Below, piece after piece: positions 11,467-20,378 of a DNA stretch of 64,000 nt; position 1 is the first letter of the stretch; the number at the start of each line of letters is the position of its first letter. Source of the DNA: Streptomyces paludis (GTDB lineage: Bacteria > Actinomycetota > Actinomycetes > Streptomycetales > Streptomycetaceae). The notes beneath the pieces are model-generated. The model was not told where the DNA came from and did no database searches. It saw only the letters and a program-made list of their open reading frames with translations. The DNA is taken from the NCBI RefSeq assembly GCF_003344965.1, contig NZ_CP031194.1:5456001-5520000 (forward strand), in the 5' to 3' direction. The translations under genes and the position numbers were made by a program.

Positions 11467-11951
11467 CTGCGACCGGCACATTCGGACTGAGCAGCGAAGC
11501 CCGTAACCTGCACTGGCTGTTGACCAACCTCGTCGAGGAGGTGCCAGGGGTCCACGCGGTGGCCGTCGTCTCGTCGGACGGACTGCTGCTGCTCTCCTCG
11601 GACCCGGGGCAGCACGCCGAGGCGACCGCCGTCCACGCGACCCGCAAGGACGGCCCGCGCGGCTCCAGCGCCGACCTCGCGACGATCGTCTCGGGGATCG
11701 GCAGCCTGGCCATGGGCGCGGCCAAGCTGATGGACGGCGGCGGTGTCAAACAGACCATGGTCGCCATGGACGAGGGCAGCGTCTTCGTCATGGCGATCAG
11801 CGACGGATCGCTCCTCGGGGTGCACGCCACGGCGGACTGCGACATGAGCGTCGTCGCGTACCACATGGCGCTCTTCGTCGGCCGGGCCGGGCACATGCTC
11901 ACGCCCGAACTGCGCGACGAGTTGCGCACGTCCATGGAGGCCGCGCGATGA
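11463..11951 (+). CDS. Conservon roadblock/LC7 protein CvnB-type
   Basis: Protein of 162 residues with a single roadblock/LC7 domain (LHWLLTNLVEEVPGVHAVAVVSSDGLLLLSSD ... VFVMAISDGSLLGVHATADCDMSVVAYHMALFV). It starts at TTG 11463, overlapping the kinase stop by four bases (TTGA), with GGAGG 8 bases before. In known conservons this protein binds the GTPase CvnD and the other members; in mglB-like systems the domain acts as a GTPase-activating partner. It is translationally coupled to both neighbours. Confidence 0.93.
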   Translation: MTATGTFGLSSEARNLHWLLTNLVEEVPGVHAVAVVSSDGLLLLSSDPGQHAEATAVHATRKDGPRGSSADLATIVSGIGSLAMGAAKLMDGGGVKQTMVAMDEGSVFVMAISDGSLLGVHATADCDMSVVAYHMALFVGRAGHMLTPELRDELRTSMEAAR

Positions 11952-12421
11952 CGCCGGGCGCGGAGCCGCCGGTTCCGCTGACGCCGGGCGCGTCGCCGGT
12001 GCCGGCCTCGGCCGTCGTTCCGCTGTCGCCGGTTCCGCTGCCCGTACGCGGCGGGGACCGGCGGCCGGCCCGGGTCCGCCCGTACTCACTCACCGGCGGA
12101 CGGACCCGTTTTGGACACGTCCTGCTGGTCGAGACGTTTGTGGCGGCGCTGGAGGCGGGCGAGGAGCGCAGGGAGCTGACGGACGGCGGCGCCGGGGCGC
12201 GGGTGATGCCGGAGATGCTCGCCATCGTCGAGCTGTGCCGGCGCATGCGCACCGTCGCCGAGATCTCCGCGCTGCTGAAGATGCCGCTCGGGGTGGTCCG
12301 CGTACTGCTCAGCGACCTCGCCGACCAGGGAAAGATCCGTGTGTACGGCACGGGCCAGGCTACGGGCAAGCCCAACAACGCGTTGCTGGAAAGGGTGCTG
12401 AGTGGACTCCGCCGTCTCTGA
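11948..12421 (+). CDS. Conservon DUF742 protein CvnC-type
   Basis: Protein of 157 residues. A proline-rich N-terminus is followed by the DUF742 core RPYSLTGGRTRFG, then IVELCRRMRTVAEISALLKMPLGVVRVLLSDLADQGKIRVY, a winged-helix-like segment ending KPNNALLERVLSGLRRL. Its ATG overlaps the roadblock stop (ATGA). Its biochemical role is not settled; it interacts with other conservon proteins in the studied cases. Confidence 0.92.
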   Translation: MTPGAEPPVPLTPGASPVPASAVVPLSPVPLPVRGGDRRPARVRPYSLTGGRTRFGHVLLVETFVAALEAGEERRELTDGGAGARVMPEMLAIVELCRRMRTVAEISALLKMPLGVVRVLLSDLADQGKIRVYGTGQATGKPNNALLERVLSGLRRL

Positions 12422-13016
12422 CGTCGCCACCGAGGAAGAGCTGAAGGCGTGGCAGCTGGACCGTACCCGCGCCCCGATCGCCACGAAGATCGTGGTCGCG
12501 GGCGGGTTCGGCGTCGGCAAGACGACGTTCGTCGGGGCGGTCTCCGAGATCCCGCCGCTCCAGACCGAGGCCATGATGACCGAGGCCAGCACGGAGACCG
12601 ACGATCTCAGCGCGACCCCGCAGAAGACCACCACGACCGTGGCGATGGACTACGGCCGGATCACGCTCGACGACGACCTCGTGCTGTACATCTTCGGCAC
12701 CCCGGGCCAGCAGCGGTTCTGGTTCATGTGGGACGACCTGGTGCGCGGTGCGATCGGCGCCGTCGTACTGGCCGATACCCGGCGGCTGCCGGACTGCTTT
12801 CCGGCGCTCGACTACTTCGAGAGCTGCGGACTGCCGTACGTTGTCGCGGTCAACCACTTCGAGGGCACGCCCACGTTCCAGCCGGACGATGTGCGGGACG
12901 CCTTGACGCTCCCGCCGGACGTGCCTGTACTGATCATGGACGCACGCAAACGGAACACGGCCGTCGAGTCGCTGCTCGCGCTGGTGCGGCACGCGCTCGA
13001 CGCCTCTCCGGGGTAG
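12402..13016 (+). CDS. Conservon small GTPase CvnD-type
   Basis: Ras-like GTPase of 204 residues: P-loop GGFGVGKTTFVGAVSE (about 33-48), switch region TTTVAMDYGRI, G3-like FGTPGQQRFWFMW and VAVNHFEG at the guanine-specificity position. The last reads NHFE instead of NKxD, as commonly seen in this family. It starts at GTG 12402 inside the DUF742 gene (20-bp overlap), with GGAAAGG 7 bases before. It is the nucleotide switch of the conservon and closes the four-gene unit. Confidence 0.93.
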   Translation: MDSAVSDVATEEELKAWQLDRTRAPIATKIVVAGGFGVGKTTFVGAVSEIPPLQTEAMMTEASTETDDLSATPQKTTTTVAMDYGRITLDDDLVLYIFGTPGQQRFWFMWDDLVRGAIGAVVLADTRRLPDCFPALDYFESCGLPYVVAVNHFEGTPTFQPDDVRDALTLPPDVPVLIMDARKRNTAVESLLALVRHALDASPG

Positions 13017-13151
13017 TCGCACGGCCAGGGCCGTGGGCCATTCCTGGCCGCGCGGGCCGGGCTGTGCCGCGCGGCCCGCCCGGCTCGGCGCGGCCCGGAC
13101 CGTACCCGTGACGCCAGTGACGCATATGCAACTGCAACGGAGAAGCCCCCC

Positions 13152-14405
13152 ATGCGGAAGATACTTATCGTCGGAGCCGGTCAGTCCGGCCTCCAGCTCG
13201 CGCTCGGACTCCAGTCACGGGGGTACGAGGTCACCCTGATGTCCAGCCGGACGGCGGACGAGATCCGGACCGGGCGGGTCATGTCCACCCAGGTCATGTT
13301 CGCGACCGCGCTCCAGATCGAGCGCGACCTCCAGCTGAACTTCTGGGAGTCGCAGACCGCGCCCATCGAGGGCATCGGCGTCTCGGTCGGCGGGCCCGAG
13401 GGGACCCGGGCCATCGACTGGATGGGCCGGCCGCACGGCTACGCGCAATCCGTCGACCAGCGCGTCAAGATGGCCGGCTGGATGGAGACGTTCGCGCAGC
13501 GCGGCGGCCAGGTGGTCATCCACGGGGCCGCCGTCTCGGACCTCGACTACTTCTCCCGTACGTACGACCTGGTGATGGTCGCGGCCGGGAAGGGCGAGCT
13601 GGTCTCGATGTTCGGCCGCGACGCGTCCCGCTCGAAGTTCGACGCCCCGCAGCGGGCCCTCTCCGTGAGCTACGTCCACGGACTCGAACGGCGTGCGGAG
13701 CACCCGGATCTGGACCCGCTCTACTGCAACATCCTGCCGGGCATCGGTGAGTTGTTCGTGATGCCGACGCTCACCACGTCCGGGCGCGCGGACATCGTCT
13801 TCCTGGCGGGCGTACCGGGCGGCGAGTTCGACGTCTTCGGTGGCGTCAAGGACCCCGCGCTGCATCTGTCGCTCACCCTGGAACTGATGGAGCGTCACAC
13901 TCCGTGGGAGTACGCGCGCGCCACCAAGGCCGAGCTGACGGACGTCAACGGCACCCTGGCGGGACGGTTCGCGCCGACCGTGCGCAAGCCGATCGGACAG
14001 CTGCCGGGCGGCGGGCTGGTCCTCGGCGTCGCCGATGTCGTCGTGGCCAACGACCCGATCACCGGCCAGGGTTCGAACGGCGCGGCCAAGTGCGCCGCGT
14101 CGTATCTCGCCTCGATCGTCGAGCACGGCGACCGGGAGTTCGACGGGGCGTGGATGCAGTCGGCGTTCGACCGCTACTGGCAGGGCGCGCGGCACGGCGT
14201 GCGGTGGACGGAAGCGATGCTGGTCCCGCCGGCCCAGCACGTCGTGGACATGCTCGCCGCGGGAGTCGAACACCCCAGCATCGGGGACCGGTTCGTGAAC
14301 GCCTTCGACGATCCGTCCGACCTGGAGCACTACTTCTTCGACGCGGCCAAGATGGAGACGTACTTGGCGGAGGTGGCGGCGGCCTCGGGTAGCAACGGGA
14401 GCTGA
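13152..14405 (+). CDS. FAD-dependent styrene/indole monooxygenase-like protein
   Basis: Flavoprotein of 417 residues. The N-terminal Rossmann motif is ILIVGAGQSGLQLALGLQSRGYEVTLMSSR (GxGxxG at about 8-13), and a second FAD-contact region is GGLVLGVADVVVANDPITGQGSNGAAKCAASY (about 290-325). This pattern is that of StyA-type group E flavin monooxygenases, which take reduced FAD from a separate reductase; no reductase gene is next to it. It follows the conservon by 135 bp on the same strand and may be its fifth member, in the place where some conservons carry a P450. The substrate is unknown. Confidence 0.8.
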   Translation: MRKILIVGAGQSGLQLALGLQSRGYEVTLMSSRTADEIRTGRVMSTQVMFATALQIERDLQLNFWESQTAPIEGIGVSVGGPEGTRAIDWMGRPHGYAQSVDQRVKMAGWMETFAQRGGQVVIHGAAVSDLDYFSRTYDLVMVAAGKGELVSMFGRDASRSKFDAPQRALSVSYVHGLERRAEHPDLDPLYCNILPGIGELFVMPTLTTSGRADIVFLAGVPGGEFDVFGGVKDPALHLSLTLELMERHTPWEYARATKAELTDVNGTLAGRFAPTVRKPIGQLPGGGLVLGVADVVVANDPITGQGSNGAAKCAASYLASIVEHGDREFDGAWMQSAFDRYWQGARHGVRWTEAMLVPPAQHVVDMLAAGVEHPSIGDRFVNAFDDPSDLEHYFFDAAKMETYLAEVAAASGSNGS

Positions 14406-14412
14406 CGCAAGC

Positions 14413-15762
14413 TCAACTCTCCTTCCCGTAACCGGTGTCGGAGCCATCCATGGCCCCCGGGGGTAGCGTGGGCGGCTCGTACGCGGCCGGATCCTGGGCG
14501 GCGTCCGCCGGATCCGGCCGTACGGCGCCGAGCAGCGGATTCGCGGCGATCGGGGACACCTTGACGACGGTGCCGGGGCGCGGCGCCTGGATGACCATGC
14601 CGTCGCCGAGGTAAATGGCGACATGGGTGGCCTTCGGGAAGTACACCACCAGATCGCCGGGGCGCAGCTCGCGCAGCGAGACACGGGGGAGTTCGGCCCA
14701 CTGCTCCTGGCTGGTACGGGGAATCTCGCGCCCGGCCCGCGCCCACGCGCGCGAGGTGAGCCCGGAGCAGTCGAAGGAGTCGGGCCCCTCGGCGCCCCAC
14801 TCGTAGGGCTTGCCGATCTGGTCGACTGCGTAGGCGAGGGCGGCGGCGCCGGCGACGGAGGGGGTCCTTGTGCCGCCGGCGGGGGCTCCGGGGGCTCCGG
14901 GGGCGACGCTCGTACCGGGTGCTCCGGCTGATCCGGCTGCTCCTCCGCCGGGTGTTCCCGCCGGTCCCAGGGCGCCGGAGGCGAGCAGCTCGCGCTGGGC
15001 CTTGTCCGTCAGGTCCAGCTCCAGCGCGGTCACCGCCGCGAGCTGCGCGCCGCTGAGGGAAGCGAGCAGCTTCTCGACCTCCCGGAGCCGGGAGGTGACC
15101 ATGTCGCGCTGCTTCCGCTGCTTCGTGGCGAGGGCCTGCTGCTGGTCGAGCGCCGCCCGCGCGGCCTCGCTCAGCGCGGTGGCGCGCTTCTCGCCGCTCG
15201 CCAGCCGGGTCAGCGCCGCCGCGCGGTCGCGCGCGGCACGATCGAGCAGATAGCTCTCGTCCAGGGCACGGAGCGGGTTGGGGGCGAGCAGCAGCCGCAG
15301 ATAGGCGGACAGTTCCGACTGCCCCCGGTACTGCGCGCGCGCCAGCTGCCCGGCGTCCCCCCGGCTGAGGGCGAGCGCGGCCCGTGCCCGGTCGAGATCG
15401 GCGGTGAGCTTCTTGGCCTCGGCGCGCTGCCGGGCGAGGGCGACGGCGGTGGCGTTGTACGTCTCGGTGGCTTCCTCGGTGTCCTGGTAGAGGCGCTGGA
15501 GGCGGCCGAGGAGCGAGGAGACGGTGGTGGGGGCGGTGGGCGCGGTGTCGGGGACGCCCCCGGTGTCGGGGAACGCCTCTTCGGGAACGGCGTCCTCGGG
15601 CACGGGTCCCCCGGGGAGAGGAACGGGCTCCGCGACGGCGTACGGGGCGAGCGGCACGCCGTACGCGAGGACGGTCACGGCGGCGAGCACCACCGCCCTG
15701 GCACAGACGGCCCGCAGTGCGCGGCCTCTGCTGCTGCCCCTGCGACTGCCGCTGCCTGACAT
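14413..15762 (-). CDS. Secreted NlpC/P60 peptidoglycan endopeptidase with coiled-coil domain
   Basis: Protein of 449 residues. The start ATG has an unusually complete ribosome site, GGAGGTGAT, 3 bases upstream. A basic signal peptide (about 1-45) precedes a long helical coiled-coil region (about 80-255, rich in Ala/Arg/Gln/Glu) and a Gly/Ala/Pro linker. The NlpC/P60 domain is about 305-415, with the catalytic Cys in DSFDCSGLTSRAW and His in KATHVAIYLGDG. This RipA/PcsB-like arrangement cleaves stem peptides during growth or division, with the coiled coil typically controlling access to the active site. It is convergent with the monooxygenase gene. Confidence 0.9.
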   Translation of the reverse strand: MSGSGSRRGSSRGRALRAVCARAVVLAAVTVLAYGVPLAPYAVAEPVPLPGGPVPEDAVPEEAFPDTGGVPDTAPTAPTTVSSLLGRLQRLYQDTEEATETYNATAVALARQRAEAKKLTADLDRARAALALSRGDAGQLARAQYRGQSELSAYLRLLLAPNPLRALDESYLLDRAARDRAAALTRLASGEKRATALSEAARAALDQQQALATKQRKQRDMVTSRLREVEKLLASLSGAQLAAVTALELDLTDKAQRELLASGALGPAGTPGGGAAGSAGAPGTSVAPGAPGAPAGGTRTPSVAGAAALAYAVDQIGKPYEWGAEGPDSFDCSGLTSRAWARAGREIPRTSQEQWAELPRVSLRELRPGDLVVYFPKATHVAIYLGDGMVIQAPRPGTVVKVSPIAANPLLGAVRPDPADAAQDPAAYEPPTLPPGAMDGSDTGYGKES

Positions 15763-15873
15763 GCCATCACCTCCGGTTGCGAGCCGGTGAGTCCAGCCCT
15801 ACGGGATGATGCGGCGAGGAAGAGCGCGCGCTCGTCTGAATAACGCACTAATGGGCGGAGTGGCGCAACGCCA

Positions 15874-16194
15874 TCACTCGTCCGAGCGACCGGGCTGAGC
15901 CTCGGGCTTGGGATTGGGCTTCGGCTTGGGTGCCGGCTTCGACCACGGCCACCTCAGCGGCTCCCGTACGCGCCCTTCGGGTACGTACTCGTACCGCCAG
16001 CCGCGCGGGACCCCGAGCCGCTTGCTGACCCCGGCGGGCACCCGCTGATACGCGTACACGGTCGGTGGCCCGCCCCCGGCGTCGGGCACGGGCACCTCGT
16101 ACCACTTGGGGGGCTGCCCGGTGGCCCCGGTCAGCACGGGCAGCACGCGGCCGTCGAGGGGCCCGCCGACAAAGAGTGTCTCTTCACTTCGCAC
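15874..16194 (-). CDS. Conserved hypothetical protein
   Basis: Protein of 106 residues from a GTG start, beginning [19 protein letters not shown] and containing [23 protein letters not shown] and [10 protein letters not shown]. The C-tail repeats Lys-Pro/Asn-Pro dipeptides ([16 protein letters not shown]). I recognise the style of small Streptomyces proteins of unknown function but assign no domain. The frame stays open upstream to 16488, but that part looks like shadow sequence of the lectin gene. Confidence 0.65.
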   Translation of the reverse strand: MRSEETLFVGGPLDGRVLPVLTGATGQPPKWYEVPVPDAGGGPPTVYAYQRVPAGVSKRLGVPRGWRYEYVPEGRVREPLRWPWSKPAPKPKPNPKPEAQPGRSDE

Positions 16195-16276
16195 GTGCCC
16201 CAGTTTCCCCCTTGTCCGGCCCAGGCTCCGTCCGGCCCGGCGAAGACCGCCCGGACGGAGCCTGGGTCGCACGTGG

Positions 16277-16780
16277 CTAGCCGAGGGCCGACCAGGCCTG
16301 CTCCTTGCCGCCGGTGCAGTTCCACTGAATGGCCTTGGCACCCGCGGCCGTGCTGCCATTGGGGATGGCCAGGCACTTATTGGTGGCGATGTTCCGGAGG
16401 CCGTTGGCGCCGGTCGGGATCCAGAGCTGGTCCTTGCCGCCGTTGCAGGTCCACTGGATGGCCTGAACGCCGTTGCCCGTGCTGCCACCGGGGATGGCGA
16501 GACACTTGCCGCTCCGCTGGTTCTTCAGCATGAAGTTGTCGCCGGAGTTGACGAACTGCCAGTTCTGGTCCCCGGGGGTGTTCGTGCTTCCGCACGTCCA
16601 CTGGATCAGCTTGGCGTCGTTGGCCAGGCTGCCGCCGGGAACGGCCAGGCACTGCCAGGAGTTCTGGTTCCGGATCACGACGGTCGAGGCCGCGTCGGCC
16701 GAGGCCGGGAGGGCGACGACAGCGGCGGCTGCCGCGGCGACTGTGGCCAGAACCTGCTTGAGGGATCTCTTGATGAGCAT
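16277..16780 (-). CDS. Secreted ricin-type beta-trefoil lectin domain protein
   Basis: Protein of 167 residues. A signal peptide ([20 protein letters not shown] ... ADA, about 1-32) is followed by one beta-trefoil of three repeats, each with CLA(V/I)P and a QxW motif (QNW, QLW, QAW) plus IQW(T/N)C. Such CBM13/ricin modules bind galactose- or xylan-type sugars. There is no catalytic domain, so it is a free lectin, possibly a wall- or polysaccharide-binding protein. GAGAGG lies 12 bases before the start. Confidence 0.9.
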   Translation of the reverse strand: MLIKRSLKQVLATVAAAAAAVVALPASADAASTVVIRNQNSWQCLAVPGGSLANDAKLIQWTCGSTNTPGDQNWQFVNSGDNFMLKNQRSGKCLAIPGGSTGNGVQAIQWTCNGGKDQLWIPTGANGLRNIATNKCLAIPNGSTAAGAKAIQWNCTGGKEQAWSALG

Positions 16781-17025
16781 GTGCGGTGATGCGCCTCTCT
16801 GATGCGACAACCGGAATCGGTCGTTCGGATGATAGATACGATCCCGCCGACGCCGGTTGCGGGCTCAACCCTCTTTATTTGGACCCGAGTTGAAGACTGC
16901 CCGGCGGGACCGCGCGGCGCTGCCCCCGGGTTCCCCGGTAGCTGCCCCGGCAGGTGGTCCCGTAGGCGGTCCGGACGGGCGCCCCCGGTGGGTGCCCGGG
17001 GGGAGCCGTACGCGATCATGGCTGG

Positions 17026-17733
17026 ATGGACGCTCGTTTTCTTGGCATCGATGACCTGGCGGAAGTCCCGTCCGTGGCGGTCGTGATCGACGTCATGCGC
17101 GCTTATACGGTGGCTGCCTGGGCCTTCGGCCGGGGTGCCGAGAAGATCGTTCTCGCCGGGTCGCTGGACGACGCGCTGGCGCTCAAGGAGCGCCACCCGG
17201 ACTGGGTGGCGCTGAAGGACGGCCCGCCCGCGCCCGGATTCGACGCCGTCAACTCGCCGGGTCTGCTGCGCTCGCTCGACCTGACCGGACGGACGGTGGT
17301 GCAGAAGACGACGGCGGGCACGGTCGGCGCGCTCGCGGTCAAGGACGCGCCGCTGGTGCTCTGCGCGAGCTTCGCGGTGGCGGAGGCGACGGCCCGGCTG
17401 CTGCGGACGCGCGGGAGCGGCGACGGCAGCGGCGACGGCAGCGTCACGTTCGTGGTCACCGGCGAGGACGGGCAGGCCGAGGAGGATCTCGCCTGTGCGC
17501 AGTACATCGCCCGGCGGGTCACCGAGGACACCGGGACGGACGCCACCGACTACCTCCGCCGCGCCGCCGAGTCACGTGCCGCCACCGAGCTGACGGAGGG
17601 GATCCGTGAGGGGGTCCACCCTGATGACGTGGCGCTCTGCCTTGAGGTCGACCGGTTCCCCTTCGCGATGGTGGCGGCGTTGGAGGACTCGCTGATGGTC
17701 CTGCGCCCGTACAGCCCCTACACGGCCGCTTAG
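17026..17733 (+). CDS. ComB-family 2-phosphosulfolactate phosphatase-like protein
   Basis: Protein of 235 residues resembling Com[29 protein letters not shown] at the start, [18 protein letters not shown], then [15 protein letters not shown], which carries the phosphate-handling Thr-rich turn, and [14 protein letters not shown]. In methanogens ComB makes sulfolactate for coenzyme M; the Streptomyces relatives have no such pathway here, so the true substrate is open. Monocistronic. Confidence 0.75.
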   Translation: MDARFLGIDDLAEVPSVAVVIDVMRAYTVAAWAFGRGAEKIVLAGSLDDALALKERHPDWVALKDGPPAPGFDAVNSPGLLRSLDLTGRTVVQKTTAGTVGALAVKDAPLVLCASFAVAEATARLLRTRGSGDGSGDGSVTFVVTGEDGQAEEDLACAQYIARRVTEDTGTDATDYLRRAAESRAATELTEGIREGVHPDDVALCLEVDRFPFAMVAALEDSLMVLRPYSPYTAA

Positions 17734-17759
17734 CCGGCGCGGGGGTGTGCCCCCCTTCG

Positions 17760-18128
17760 TCAGGCCCGTACCAGCCGGGTACGCAGGGCGTCGAAGTCGG
17801 TGAGGAACCACAGCTGCGTACCCCGGTTGCTCTCACGGACGAAGTCCTGGAGCGCGGGACTGGCGTCGGTGTACCGGGAGATGTCCCCGATGACGGCCAG
17901 CCCCAGCCGGTAGTTGGCGAACTTCTGCACGATGTCCCCGGCCACCCGCGTCCGAAGCCGGAAGAAGTCGTCGGCCAGCCGGCTCTCGGGTATCGCGACC
18001 CAGGCCGCGCCGAGCCCGTACCCCTCGCCGATCAGATCGGTCGCACCGTACTCGTCACGCAGCGGCGCGCCGTCGGGCGCGCAGACCAGTACGGGTGTGT
18101 CGGCGAGGTACTGAAGAGTGTCAGGCAT
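17760..18128 (-). CDS. DUF4180-type protein
   Basis: Protein of 122 residues beginning MPDTLQYLADTPVLVCAPDG, with FRLRTRVAGDIVQKFANYRLGLAVIGDISRYTDASPALQDFVRESNRG and a terminal WFLTDFDALRTRL. It recalls DUF4180, a small alpha/beta domain of unknown function. An in-frame ATG at 18159-18161 lies just after the stop of the HTH gene, so an 11-residue longer form is possible. It is in the same minus-strand unit as the HTH regulator upstream, and the pair probably acts together. Confidence 0.75.
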   Translation of the reverse strand: MPDTLQYLADTPVLVCAPDGAPLRDEYGATDLIGEGYGLGAAWVAIPESRLADDFFRLRTRVAGDIVQKFANYRLGLAVIGDISRYTDASPALQDFVRESNRGTQLWFLTDFDALRTRLVRA

Positions 18129-18167
18129 GAGAGGGCGACGCACCTTCCGTAGTGAGGACATGCGGTT

Positions 18168-18599
18168 TCACTCGTGGTCCTCGATGAGCGTGTCGATGAC
18201 TTTCAGCAGGTCGGCGGTGACGTCCAGACCGCCCAGGACGATGATCTTGAGAGCCGCCCGCTCCTCGTCGTACACGGTCTCCACCCGCAGCCGGCCGCCT
18301 TCCGGCCGCTGCCCATGGATGGTCGCCATGACCGTATTGGTCAGCCGAATCGCCGCCTCGGTGCCGACCGCGTCGATCTGCACGATGGCGGACACCTCGG
18401 CGTGCCGCGCGGGCGATGCGGCCGACGGCGCGGAGCCGCCGGTGAACTCCGCCAGATCCTCGTGGCTGATCCGGTACTGCCGCCCGACCCGGCTCGCCTT
18501 GAGCCGTCCGTTTCGGATGTGGGTCCGTACGGTCTTCGGGTGCAGACCGAGTAGTTCCGCCACCTGATCGGCCGAGTAGTAGAGCTGCTGCCGCACCAT
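18168..18599 (-). CDS. Helix-turn-helix (MerR/excisionase-like) DNA-binding protein
   Basis: Protein of 143 residues. Residues 6-55 are a MerR/excisionase-type winged helix (YSADQVAELLGLHPKTVRTHIRNGRLKASRVGRQYRISHEDLAEF). The C-terminal half (about 65-143) is an alpha/beta domain without a recognised ligand motif. It is the first gene of a two-gene unit with the DUF4180 protein. A 10-bp inverted repeat 57-100 bp upstream of its start is a candidate self-operator. Confidence 0.8.
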   Translation of the reverse strand: MVRQQLYYSADQVAELLGLHPKTVRTHIRNGRLKASRVGRQYRISHEDLAEFTGGSAPSAASPARHAEVSAIVQIDAVGTEAAIRLTNTVMATIHGQRPEGGRLRVETVYDEERAALKIIVLGGLDVTADLLKVIDTLIEDHE

Positions 18600-18655
18600 G
18601 GCGAGACCTGCCTGTGCTGTCTGGGGGTGCGCCCGCTTGGATGGGCACCCTGTTG

Positions 18656-18699
18656 TCCCTAAAGTACCTCAGCTGGGGTGGGTGGTGTGACTTTAGGGA
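18656..18699. promoter_or_regulatory. 10-bp perfect inverted repeat upstream of the HTH gene
   Basis: Arms TCCCTAAAGT (18656-18665) and ACTTTAGGGA (18690-18699) are exact reverse complements separated by 24 bp. Half-sites are about three helical turns apart, centre to centre 34 bp. They lie between the divergent HTH and cupin genes, so they suit a looping or dimer-of-dimers binding site. Confidence 0.6.
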
Positions 18700-18831
18700 G
18701 TGATAGGGAAGGTTGCTGATGCGGGTGGGCGGGACCGGTCGGCGGGCTTTGCCAAACGGTCGACCACTTGTTTTCGCAGGTCAGATAGGTTCTGGGACAT
18801 GCATTGGTTCGGGTCCTGAGGAGGGTGTGCC

Positions 18832-19137
18832 ATGAGTGCGGTCGATCTCGCGGATACGGCGGCCGGTCTGCCGGAGGCATGGAACTCGCGCGTGCTCGGC
18901 GCGGTGGGGCCGGCCTGCGTGAAGGTGCTGCGCATGGACGAACTGCCGGTCGCGGAGGAACGCCACCGTGCCTCCGAGGCCCTGCTGGTCCTGGAAGGTC
19001 AACTGGAACTTGAGGTGAACGGCGCGCCCTTCACGGTACGCGCGGGCAGCCTCTTCATGATCCCGCCGGAAACCCCGCACGCGGTCCGCGAGGGAAGCCG
19101 GGGCACGCTGGTGATCGTGGAGTTGCCGGAGGGGTGA
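18832..19137 (+). CDS. Cupin-domain protein
   Basis: Small protein of 101 residues with one cupin barrel: ERHRASEALLVLEGQLELEVNG (motif 1, with a reduced set of His ligands) and AGSLFMIPPETPHAVREGSRG (motif 2, PxxxPHA). It may bind a metal or a small molecule; no function can be named. GAGGAGG lies just before the ATG. It is divergent from the HTH/DUF4180 unit and shares the region containing the inverted repeat. Confidence 0.8.
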   Translation: MSAVDLADTAAGLPEAWNSRVLGAVGPACVKVLRMDELPVAEERHRASEALLVLEGQLELEVNGAPFTVRAGSLFMIPPETPHAVREGSRGTLVIVELPEG

Positions 19138-19162
19138 GGGGCTGGAGGGTGGGCCCTGTGGG

Positions 19163-19812
19163 GCGCCGGTGGGCGCGGTGGGGTTGTCGGGTGCGGGTCA
19201 GTACCGAGGGGTAGACCGGGGTGGGCCGGTGGTGAGGTGCTGGGCGCTTGGTGCGGGGTGGGCCGCCCCTCCTTTTGTCAGTGTCGCGCCTCCAGGGGAG
19301 GTGTAAAGGGCGCTCCTTCGTCGCGTCGGCTGCGCCGACTCCGCTGCGCTCCGCCCTTGACACCTCCCCTTCCGGCGCGTGTACGGGAGAGGGGGGGCGG
19401 CCGGGGGGAGGGGGCCCGGGGGGTCCGCTGTCCTCTCGGCCGGTTTAGGGTCCGGCGGGCCGGTGGGCCCTGCGGGGCTGCGCGGCAGAGGATTGGGGTG
19501 ACTCGGCCCCGTCTCGGCGGCTGACGGTCCGTTGTTTGCTGAGACTCAAGCCCCGCTGGTCACCGTTGCGTTGTGGCGCCCGGAAGGTGGATGGGTTCTG
19601 CTGTCCGGCCGGGTCTGCGGGCCGCCCTTCGTTGATATGCCCCGTATGCGCCTGTTTGGAAGGCTGTTGGGGGTCTTCTTGGGCGGCACATGTGTCCTCG
19701 GGTGCATTAGCGGCCCTCCGGGATGCATGGGTGGCCTTCGGGGGCCCACTCACCGCCACCCGCGTCCCAGCAACCCCACCGTCCACACTCGGTGACCAGC
19801 GGGGCCCAACAA
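19163..19812 (+). repeat. Composite dispersed repeat, copy 1 (plus orientation)
   Basis: About 650 bp, also found inverted at 21799-22345 and, rearranged, at 49640-50995. In order: an opening ending GTCGGGTGCGGGTCAG, a long hairpin (19285-19379), a G-rich block, a segment CTGCGGGGCTGCGCGGCAGAG, a segment TTTGCTGAGACTCAAGCCCC followed by CTGGTCACCGT, and a distal block with GGGCGGCACATGTGTCCTC and a GGCCCACTC end. It has stops in most frames and no transposase. One frame (19532-19795) keeps the string QAPLVTVALW in other copies, but this may only reflect DNA identity. Confidence 0.85.
19285..19379. repeat. Long hairpin inside repeat copy 1
   Basis: Nested inverted repeat: CGCGCC, AGGGGAGGTGT and AAGGGCG pair with CGCCCTT, ACACCTCCCCT and GGCGCG across a loop that itself holds GTCGGC-TGC-GCCGAC. 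Related hairpins occur in the three other hairpin-bearing copies. Confidence 0.85.
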
Positions 19813-19851
19813 CCCCCGCCGCTGGCCCACCCCTGTTTGCCTCTTGGTACT

Positions 19852-20052
19852 GACCCGCAGGCAGTCGTGGAGGAGTGGCATCCAGCCACCTGGGCACCGC
19901 TTGTGCTCGGTGGCTGGCTGGGGCTGGCGGTGGGCGGCGACGCTCATGTCGTCGTGCTGGGACGGTTCGGCCGGCTCGTCCTGGTCCCGGAGATTGCCGC
20001 GCGCGCGATACATCCAGCGCGTGGGGGAGTAGTGGAACTACCAGCAAAGTAA
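19852..20052 (+). pseudogene. Possible gene remnant after repeat copy 1
   Basis: Frame of about 66 codons, read DPQAVVEEWHPATWAPLVLGG ... RFGRLVLVPEIAARAIHPARGG, ending at a TAA. It has Streptomyces-like codon use, but the frame runs upstream into repeat sequence and has no start of its own. It may be the 3' part of a gene cut by the repeat. The rest of 19813-20378 shows nothing else I can name. Confidence 0.3.
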
Positions 20053-20378
20053 GGGGAGTCGAGTGTCAGCGGCTCAACGGTTGCCCGTCGCTCCCTGCCC
20101 TCGTGGGGCTCGCGGGTGACCGTAGGGACAGGTGCCTGCCTGCCCAGGAATCCCTCGGCCCAGGGAACTTCGGGCAGGGGTGGCCCCGGAGTCGTACCGT
20201 CAGTTTCAAGCCACCAACGATGATTTCGTGTCAAGGTCCTCAGCCGGTTGTCCGATGAGCGAAAACCCGTGGCAGCATGACCGCCGCCGGGTGCCGAAAC
20301 CGCCCCGGCGGAGCAGGAGCGCGGCGCGATGCCGTGGGGGCCCTGCCATGTTTCCCCCCCCCCGGTGAAGGAGCGTTC

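Noticed and set aside
19532..19795. Small frame in repeat copy 1 that keeps QAPLVTVALW in other copies
   Set aside because: All frames are similarly conserved because the DNA is nearly identical; the C-terminal parts differ and there is no ribosome site.
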